From: Hydnum rufescens UP504 | Lineage: Eukaryota > Basidiomycota > Agaricomycetes > Cantharellales > Hydnaceae | Reading direction: 5' to 3' | Assembly: GCA_014904985.1 (NCBI GenBank) | Contig: MU129036.1 | Coordinates: 62,001 to 126,000 of the forward strand | DNA: 64,000 nucleotides | In this document: positions 57,401 through 64,000 of the stretch, piece after piece | Layout: every line of letters starts with the position of its first letter | How positions within the stretch are numbered: the stretch's first letter is position 1 | Notes under the pieces: model-generated | Databases searched by the model: none | The model's input: the letters and a program-made list of their open reading frames with translations, nothing else | What the model was told of the DNA's origin: nothing | Program-made: the position numbers and the translations under genes

Positions 57401-58756
57401 GATTACTTCGACACATATGCACCCGTCACTAAAATCACATCAATTAGACTCGTCTGCGCCATTGCAGCAATACATGATCTAGAGCTTGAACAACTGGACA
57501 TAAAGACTGCCTACCTGTACGGCCACCTACAGGAAGAAATTTACATGAAACCACCAGAGGGTATCAATGCTGAACCTGATGACATGTGGCTCCTACTACG
57601 CACCATCTATGGTCTCAAACAGTCTGGAAAAGTCTGGAACGACCTCATCCACGGCGTTCTCATAGAAATGGAATTCACACGCTGCTCCGGAGACAAATGC
57701 CTATACATATACTGCCGAGAAGGAATACTCATGATCATCGCACTCTATGTGGACGATCTCCTAGCCGCAACAAACTCAACAGCTTTCTTAGCCAATGTAA
57801 AAGACCGATTAAAGGCCAGCTTCAATATCACTGACCTTGGAGCAGCACACTTCATCATCGGCATGGAAATAATACGCGACCGCCCAAACTGGACAATCAC
57901 CCTGTCCCAGCGATGCTATATCCAAGACATTTGTGAGAGATACGGAATGGCCGACGCAAACACTGTACGCACCCCCCTGGATCCAAACACCCCCCTCTCC
58001 CTCGCCCAATCCCCACAAAATGACACTGAACGTGCTGAGATGAAACCAATCCCTTACCAGAACATCACCGGATCTCTACTCTATGCAGCCATGGCCACCC
58101 GGCCAGACATTGCTTTTGCAGTCGGCTCACTCTGCCGATTCAACTCAAACTATGGACATGAGCATTGGCTCACTGCCAAACGAGTCATACGCTACCTGAA
58201 AGGGACACAAGACCTATCCATAATATACGACGGAAAACTCAACAACGATTTGTCCGTCATTACTCATGGTTTCAGTGATGCAGACTGGGCCGGCAATATT
58301 GACTCTCGCAAATCCACGAGTGGATATGTATTTATGATTGCAGGTGGAGCACTCTCATGGAGTAGCAAGGCACAGACATCCCCTGCACTCTCATCCACTG
58401 AGGCTGAGTATGTCAGCTCAACACGCGCCGCACAGGAGGCAATCTGGATACGGAACTTACTTACGGACCTTGGTTTCAAACCGACCCAACCCACAACCAT
58501 CTGGTGTGATAACCAGAGTGCCATAGCACTTGCCACCAACTCCACTGACTCCAGTACGCGCATGAAACACATTGATGTGTGGCACCATTTCATCCACAAC
58601 ACAATAACAACGAAACAAGTGCAGATTCAATGGTGCTCAACCGAAGATCAAGCCGCTGATGTACTTACCAAAGCTCTTCCCCGCGTAAAACACGATCAAT
58701 TCGTTCAACTCCTAGGCATAGTCCCTAGATTGCGGGGGGGTGTTGAGACGCGGTAA
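54485..58756 (+). pseudogene. Copia gag-pol polyprotein, one frame with six internal TGA codons
   Basis: A single frame of about 1,424 codons runs from MTTSESTESKSRIPHLTSTN to RLRGGVETR, with no frameshift. Motifs: zinc knuckle CTNCKKGPHKAEDC (about residue 250), protease DSGCSCH (about 332), integrase HHCC with HRRLGHLGYEN and CEACAIGK (about 473-520), DDE residues in HSDVCGP, RSDNGGEYTS and SERNNRT (about 536, 598, 636), a Pro/Glu-rich linker, reverse transcriptase YVDDLL (about 1088), RNase H DADWAGN and SSTEAEYVSSTRA (about 1264-1310). In-frame TGA codons lie at about 54698, 55226, 55366, 56135, 56258 and 56969. Where the family is well conserved, the expected residue is arginine (RYFVTF, GRKIK), fitting CGA to TGA. 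The element is coding-dead as read. Confidence 0.92.
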
Positions 58757-58972
58757 GGCACCACGAACCAATCCGGTACATGCCGAGGCAAGCCCTCGGC
58801 TCTTTCCCTCAGTTGTCTATCCCATCTTGGGCGACACTGAGGTAAAGTCGCATTCGCCACAACCCACGTTATATATCACTTATACATACCTTGTATAGTT
58901 CCCGCCTCATTAGGTAATATACAATACAGTTGTCTATCCCATCTCGGGCGACACTGAGTTCCCACCTCATTA
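58741..58972 (+). repeat. Copia 3' LTR
   Basis: The 232-bp partner of the LTR at 54207-54438. Five of the seven differing CpG sites are kept as CpG here and two (in TCTTGGGC and TTCCCACCTC) are mutated. Confidence 0.95.
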
Positions 58973-58977
58973 GTGCA

Positions 58978-60418
58978 GCATGAGTGGGTATCTATATTTG
59001 CAATCTCTCTACATTGGGCATAGGCCAAATTAAGAGAGCAGGCTGCATTGGTGCAAGCCAATTGCACCCTGGAGATCATGAATAACATAGGAGGTGACAG
59101 GAGAAAAAGCAGGCACCAGATGGTGGCTTTTTTTTTATGAACCCTGGAGATCATCAATCTTGGAGAGACAAATTCCTACTACATATAATTCTCCTTTGAG
59201 CTTGATTCCCCCGGTAAGCTCATTGTGGCTGGCTATTCAACTTGCTTTGCTTGTTCAATTGTCAATCCATTGTACATTTATCTGTGGCCTTAGAGGCATA
59301 TAGAAGCTATGATTATGTAAACAGGCTCATGCAAAACCACTGACCAATCCTATGATTAATAGGGGTAAATGTGGCTCTCTGAGAGTGTAATTATTAATTT
59401 TCTCTACCAGTTTTGATAGGATCACCTTGAAAAGATAGTGCACAGGAAGCCACAATTTTTACCTATCAGAGGATATCAAATACAAGCTGAGTAAATAAAA
59501 TTTCAGTTCCTGCAAAGATATTAATGCAGATCTTATAGTCTCATGGTGTGTTTTTTTAATTTTCTCAGTCAATTAACATGTGTTTCATTTTCAATAACTA
59601 CACCTGGAAAGCTGTTGAAAATTCTCATTGAATAATACCCAGGGAACAATCAGTGGATAGGAACTCCACTTTCCACAGTTATGCATCTTCATGGCTCAGT
59701 TCATGAATATTACCATTTTCCTGATTACTAACAGCAATAATGCACCTGCTGCCCTATGTCTGATGAAGAGTATATTCAATGCTACTGCATCCATTATTTC
59801 TCAAGGGAATTTGTCCAGAAGAAGGGGACAAATAGCCTTGCAATGTCATACATCCTTGTTCTCACTTCATTTTTGAATATCTCCTTTAGTTTTAGAGCTT
59901 TTGACTTCAAATTTTTTTCATCATGTTTCTGTAATTCCCACCAGTTACCTTTTGGGAGAGGGGTCATGCACAATGTATATTAAGAGTAAGAAGAAAGAAA
60001 TTTGATTGTCATTTCCCTCATCCCCAATCTGGATCATTGAAGAACTGCTGCTAGTTTTATGGTAAACTCCACTACAAAACTCTCTCTAATCACAGTTTGG
60101 ACACACTTTCAACAGTAGAACTTTGGATGTGGTTTCAGACCATATTAACACTTTTATTAACTGCTAGGAAGAGGTCTGTCTAAGCAGTACATTTTTATAT
60201 CCAAAGACCATTCCTTCTGTTAAACCTGAAGATTAGGATTGATTCTGTGGCTCCCTCCTTTTATTCTCATTTCCATTTCACAGACTGTGTGAGGATTGCT
60301 CATTAGATTTGTCCATACACCATATATGTCAACATTTGTAAAATCAACCTAAACAAGAAGTGTAGTCCATTGTAAATGTGTAGAGGACTATAACAATCAG
60401 AGAAGATGATACAGATGC
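58978..60418. other. CpG-depleted spacer, no gene supported
   Basis: A minus-strand open stretch near 58980-59157 (ISRVQLACTNAACSLNLAYA) may be the displaced upstream part of the unknown gene now at 52.7-54.1 kb. From 59160 to 60418 no frame is convincing. The DNA is AT-rich and has one CpG in more than 1.4 kb. Confidence 0.5.
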
Positions 60419-61467
60419 CTATTGTACATTATGGAGAATGTATACAAACATAGTGGGAGACTGGTTACCAAGATGGCAGAGGCCATCCATCTGTAGTTGA
60501 TTATATATGTCTAAGTGACCTTCATATGACATCATGCCATTGTTCTGCATACCATCATAAGACCACATTGACAAGTTAGATGAGATGAATCATGCTGTGT
60601 AGTGTGCTGCACCAAAGTACATAATAGCATGCAAGTCATAGTAAAGAGTTTGTGCTGTATTAGCAAGGCAAAATGAAATAGATGGTTTTGGGGACACTTT
60701 GCAGTATTGGAGTGGATCAAGGCATAAGAAGGGAGTAAACTCTACAATACTCTGATCAAAGGACCACAGACAAGATGATGGGCAGTTTGGGCATGAAGCA
60801 TTTAGAGATACTCTTTGCTGTGTTGTAAATGGTGTGGTCAGTAGGGCAGGATACCAAATGTCCCATGAGATGAGTGAATTATTAAAAGGGGTCTGCAATT
60901 GTGGTCCAAAATTCAATTCAAAGATCTTCTTCAGGTTGCTGGTGTGCAGACTGTGGCATGCATAGTGGGAGAACCAGTAGTTTGGACATAGTTGCAGTTG
61001 ATGCATCAGATTGAAGTGGTGACAATAGGATTGCATCCTTGAGTGAAAGCCAGCCAGATCAGATCCATGGGTGCCATGGAGTGTCCTCTTCTAAGGTGCA
61101 TGAAGGTGGATGCTGTGGATGGGGAGGAAGCTAAGAGGTCCCGTATGTCATCACAAAATTTTTCCAAGGAAACCTGAGATGGAGGTGATAGATGGCCTAA
61201 ACCTGAAGACAAGACCCAAGCAGAAATTGTGGAGCAGATGCCACCTTGCATTACAATCATGTCAAGAACATGAGGGTCCATTTCTGTGATCATATGTACA
61301 AGAGGAACTAAGGCAGAGTCATAACCACAGGACCAATCTGTAGCATCCCATCTGCAGACTAGGAGAGTGGACAAAGGTGGGTGGACATTGGAATTGTAGG
61401 AGGCTTCCATCTTATGCTGTTTTGTGACTGGTTGAGTGTCAGGGCGACACTGCTGTCGAAGCCACAA
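60419..61467 (-). pseudogene. Deubiquitinase-like (UCH-fold) cysteine peptidase, broken
   Basis: Minus-strand protein with the pattern I associate with USP-like domains of Agaricomycete element-borne proteins. The putative catalytic Cys is in WDATDWSCGYDSALVPLV (about 61310-61360), the His in MYFGAAHYTA (about 60590-60625) and the Asp in WSYDGM (near 60560). Zn-binding-like Cys pairs (SCPNCPSSC) precede the His block. A TGA follows VTTSI near 61006, a frame slip lies near 60930, and another TGA follows HYTA at 60590, where an arginine (CGA) would be expected. The last exon ends at 60419. As read it is inactive. Family naming is from motif memory. Confidence 0.5.
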
Positions 61468-61500
61468 ACAGAAAGAGGAAAGAGATTAATTAACCACACG

Positions 61501-61581
61501 CTATCGCAGTGGGAATCCTGAGTATACACCACACAACAAGGGACACACAAGTCTCGCACCTATCGCAGTGGGAATCCTGAG
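61501..61581. repeat. 22-bp direct repeat, 59 bp apart
   Basis: CTATCGCAGTGGGAATCCTG(AG) occurs at 61501-61522 and again at 61560-61581. Both copies are just upstream of a TATA box, so they may be a repeated promoter element. Confidence 0.85.
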
Positions 61582-61616
61582 AGATTGAAACTGGTGATCC
61601 CCTGACTGCGAAGGGC

Positions 61617-61624
61617 TATAAATA
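61617..61624 (+). promoter_or_regulatory. TATA box
   Basis: TATAAATA, 73 bp before the plus-strand ATG at 61698, after the two 22-bp repeats. Placement suits a plus-strand core promoter. No transcript evidence. Confidence 0.5.
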
Positions 61625-61697
61625 CTATTTCCTGCACACAGCCTCCAACCTTCCAGAGCCTTCCGCCGTCTTCCATAACCTTCCGGATCCTCCTAGA

Positions 61698-61895
61698 ATG
61701 CCAGCTCCACAGCCCATCAGTCAGCCTCCACAGCCACCATCACTAAGCCTCACTAAGCTGACGCAGCCGTGTTACGAATCCTGTGCGCACCTCCACATGG
61801 CTATGCCCCAACTTCCATATGTATCCCCCTTAGCGTATGTACTTCCAAGGCAGTGTACGCCTGGGTACTCCAAAGGTGTCCAAAGTGTCAAATGA
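61698..61895 (+). CDS. Small proline-rich ORF
   Basis: A 65-residue plus-strand frame, MPAPQPISQPPQPPSLSLTK to QSVK, preceded by a TATA box and repeats. The first 30 residues are low complexity. It overlaps the end of the opposite-strand membrane-protein ORF. There is no family match, so coding status is doubtful; it may be only the first exon of something larger or a leader region. Confidence 0.25.
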   Translation: MPAPQPISQPPQPPSLSLTKLTQPCYESCAHLHMAMPQLPYVSPLAYVLPRQCTPGYSKGVQSVK

Positions 61896-62207
61896 CCGTA
61901 ATGACGTGGATGGAGTACGGATTGGGACAGGTGATGTGGATTCAGGGACTGGGGGTAGAGGAGGAGGAGGGGGAGTCTGGATTGGCAACTCCATGGACTC
62001 ACGTGGGGAGCAAGGGAACGACAGGTGCTGACAAGGGCGCCAATGCTGCCACTGGTTGACTACCCAGCCCATAGCCCGCTGGCCGAGGCCTGATAGAACA
62101 AGGGCAATAATAATAAGAGAAATGCCAATAATGGCAAGGATGACAATAACCCTCGTAGTGAATGGAGGGAGAGAGGATACAAGAGCATTTGAGGAAGTAG
62201 GCGCCAT
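61830..62207 (-). CDS. Small single-pass membrane protein ORF
   Basis: A 125-residue frame: MAPTSSNALVSSLPPFTT, then a hydrophobic helix VIVILAIIGISLIIIALVLS, then a proline-rich tail with QTPPPPPLPPVPESTSPVP. It overlaps the 3' end of the helicase frame out of register, so it may be either a separate gene or a spliced C-terminus of the helicase gene. Function unknown. It lies in a CpG-rich island within otherwise CpG-poor DNA. Confidence 0.4.
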   Translation of the reverse strand: MAPTSSNALVSSLPPFTTRVIVILAIIGISLIIIALVLSGLGQRAMGWVVNQWQHWRPCQHLSFPCSPRESMELPIQTPPPPPLPPVPESTSPVPIRTPSTSLRSFDTLDTFGVPRRTLPWKYIR

Positions 62208-64000
62208 ATGATAGAGTCGATGAAGAATGATACTCTGACGGGTAAGTCCTTAGGTGGAAGCAAATGTCAATTTGATCCTGACATTGAGTGACATTGTCAT
62301 TTAGTGTAGAAGTCATGGCCTTATGTTTATTTTGCACTTTAGCAAGAACATTGATGGTGATGCTATAGGCATTGGCATCAAGGGCACACTCAGGATCTGG
62401 TACTATCATGAGTGGAGAATTGAGACCAGTGTGGTGAACTAATGTATTGTGAGCCAATGCATCAAGCCTATTGACTTCCTTGACAAGGTAGTGGTTCAGC
62501 CTTGGATAGTTTAATTGACCTAATGATAAAATCTCCTTTGTGATAGCCAGACCTTGACGGGATGTTGCCCGAGAAGCTGAAACATATGATGCTGTGCCTC
62601 CAGCTGTCAAATCTGTTGTCACTTGTAGAAGTGTCTTCCCCTGTGCTGAATGACTTGTGACAGCAAATGCAAGCTGAATGGGGGGTTGATGCTGATGAAC
62701 CTCTAACTGGAAACTGTTTCCTGAATCTTTGTGGATCATCATTCGTTTCACAGTACATTGCATTGGTTCAATGGGAAAGTATCCAGTTGGCAAGCCTTCA
62801 AGTTTCACAGGACTGTCTGGGAATTCAACAAGTAAGACAGATGCAAAGTACTGACCATGGCCTGTGTATATTTCTTCAAGGTCCATTGCACGAAGTATTC
62901 CTTGACATCCATTTGTTATTCACAGCTCCTGACATACATTCTTGTTCCATAGAATGACAGGAGCCCCAATGTACAGGTCAAGAATGGGAGGAAGATCAAC
63001 ATCAATAGAGTCATGACAGAAATGCTTATGGATATCATTATCAACTAGGGTCTTTAAGCTTGATGTGTGTGTATGTTTTGCAAAACACTGGATGAGGGGG
63101 TGGTCATGTACATTGTTTGCAGCCACCTTGTCAGAATTCAGGATTTGGCGAGTAGCATTGGTATTTACAATAGCTGTAGTGTCCCTGAAAGCTCCTGATC
63201 CTAGGTTGACACCAGCAGGGTTGAGGGAAGATTTTATGAGTCGTGAGTTGAAGAGTTCCATATCAAGAGATGTGCATTTATGCTCATGCAGGTTCAGGAC
63301 AGCCTGTGCATACTCTATGTCTGCCCCCATGCGTTTCTGCTCTGTCATGTTTATGAGTTTATGACACAATCAACTGTCTTCCATGCTATCCTTCCTAGTC
63401 TTGCCTTAGCTTCTTCTGTGGATCTTGCTTTATCAGTTGACATAACTGGCATGTACAATGAATGAGCTTTGACAGGTGGGTGTTGATAGAAGTCACCACA
63501 GAAGATAATGTTGATGCCTCCAAACCAGTCATCACACTCCTTTGCATATCTCAAGACAGCATCAAGTTCACAGAGCAGTTCAGCACTCAACATTGATACC
63601 TCATCAATTAGAACAAAGTCAACATTCTTCCACTCAGCTTGTAGTTCATCCTTCTTGTGGAAAGGGATGTCAAACAGAACATCTGTACCAGATTGATTAT
63701 GGAGATCCCATAGGTCTTTTTTTGATTGATGTATTTTAATGCCCAGGCCAGTGTGGATTGTCTGACCATCAATGAGAGCAGCTGCCCCACCAGTTGGTGC
63801 AAGGAACCTGATGCAATGACCCTGCCCATATCTGGTCATGAGACCTTTGAATGCTTTAACAACATGTGTTTTTCCAGTACCACCAGGACCAGTCATGAGC
63901 ATTCGTAATGGTGGGGACTTTTGTATCAACAGGGTCTCCTCCATGACTGTGTGGAATTGATGTGCTGCAATGCGAAAAGCAATAAGCTGTTTTGAGTTCA
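61999..64000 (-). CDS. PIF1-type DNA helicase, 5' partial (runs off the window), damaged
   Basis: Superfamily 1B helicase of the PIF1 group, as found in Helitrons and related fungal elements. The frame is open to the window edge (LNSKQLIAFRIAAHQF), then Walker A MTGPGGTGKTHVVKAF, APTGGAAALIDGQTIHTGLG, Walker B VDFVLIDEVSML, and IIFCGDFYQHPPV. C-lobe parts: EQKRMGADIEYAQAVLNLHE, PPILDLYIGAPVILWNKN, ITNGCQGILRAMDLEE and the motif VI region AFAVTSHSAQGKTL. Two lesions: an 8-bp tandem duplication (about 63348-63366) shifts the frame between VDCVIN and MTEQKRM, and a TGA lies between CQEL and ITNGCQG near 62920. No Rep/HUH domain is visible because the N-terminal part is outside the window. Confidence 0.82.

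Larger units (their letters stand above)
54207..58972 (+). mobile_element. Ty1/copia LTR retrotransposon, complete, 4.77 kb
   Basis: Two 232-bp LTRs flank one gag-pol reading frame. A polypurine tract (GCGGGGGGG, 58732-58740) sits directly before the 3' LTR. Domain order protease-integrase-reverse transcriptase-RNase H is that of Ty1/copia. Both target duplications are intact, so this is one insertion and not a recombinant. It is inserted into the repeat-rich right arm near the start of the unknown gene at 52.7-54.1 kb. Confidence 0.95.
54202..58977. repeat. 5-bp target site duplication GTGCA around the copia element
   Basis: GTGCA is at 54202-54206 before the 5' LTR and at 58973-58977 after the 3' LTR. 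A sixth base (A) also matches on both sides, so the exact LTR edge is ambiguous by one base. Confidence 0.85.

Noticed and set aside
54485..58756. TGA recoding (as sense codon) in the copia element
   Set aside because: Host genes in the same window end in TGA, and the LTR differences show CpG decay, which explains CGA to TGA without recoding.
1..64000. tRNA, rRNA or CRISPR loci
   Set aside because: No convincing tRNA T-loop/acceptor pairing, rRNA signature or spaced repeat array was seen; GTTCGAA-type hits were inside coding sequence.

Overview
The window looks like nuclear DNA of a filamentous basidiomycete, most likely an Agaricomycete. The genes are split by many short GT-AG introns of about 50-65 nt. 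Recognisable genes are eukaryotic: DRS1, a RasGAP, AP-2 alpha, a penta-EF-hand protein, ATG5, the PP2A scaffold subunit, a GH16 glucanase and ribosomal protein eL15. Fungal family expansions (MFSD1-like transporters, TKL-type kinases, a questin-oxidase-like protein) and basidiomycete-style mobile DNA (Ty1/copia, PIF1-type helicase) fit the same origin. All assignments come from reading motifs; no search was run.

Layout. 1-2.3 kb: 3' part of DRS1. 2.6-18.5 kb: a rearranged block holding one good copy plus broken pieces of three genes: RasGAP (good copy 2.65-5.98 kb, tail fragments at 13.4-14.8 and 26.5-26.9 kb), AP-2 alpha (good copy 15.1-18.5 kb on the minus strand, pieces at 6.3 and 9.0-9.8 kb) and a penta-EF-hand protein (10.6-12.1 kb, tail piece at 6.35-6.74 kb). 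18.8-29.4 kb: three copies of an MFSD1-like transporter, all on the minus strand, with duplicated flanks; a secreted-protein gene lies near 30 kb with a broken copy at 21.7 kb. 31.8-43.6 kb: mostly single-copy housekeeping and metabolic genes: ATG5, an F-box-like gene, TPD3, GH16, RPL15 and a questin-oxidase-like gene. 44-50.2 kb: three TKL-type kinase copies, one fused at its edge to a fragment of the questin-oxidase-like gene. 50.5-64 kb: repeat-rich DNA with a hairpin MITE, an unknown gene, a complete 4.77-kb Ty1/copia element, a broken deubiquitinase-like gene, a small membrane-protein ORF and a PIF1-like helicase running off the window end.

The most informative signals are two. First, the broken copies of RasGAP and AP-2 alpha complement each other across a duplication, so each gene keeps one good copy. 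Second, the right end shows a sharp CpG-to-TpG/CpA decay signature: the two copia LTRs differ at seven positions and all seven are CpG transitions; the copia polyprotein is a single frame broken by six stops that are all TGA; and the DNA just beyond it (58,978-61,440) has only two CpG dinucleotides in 2.46 kb.

Caveat: single-base frameshifts also occur in genes expected to be essential (DRS1, TPD3), so some of the apparent gene breaks may be sequence errors rather than biology.
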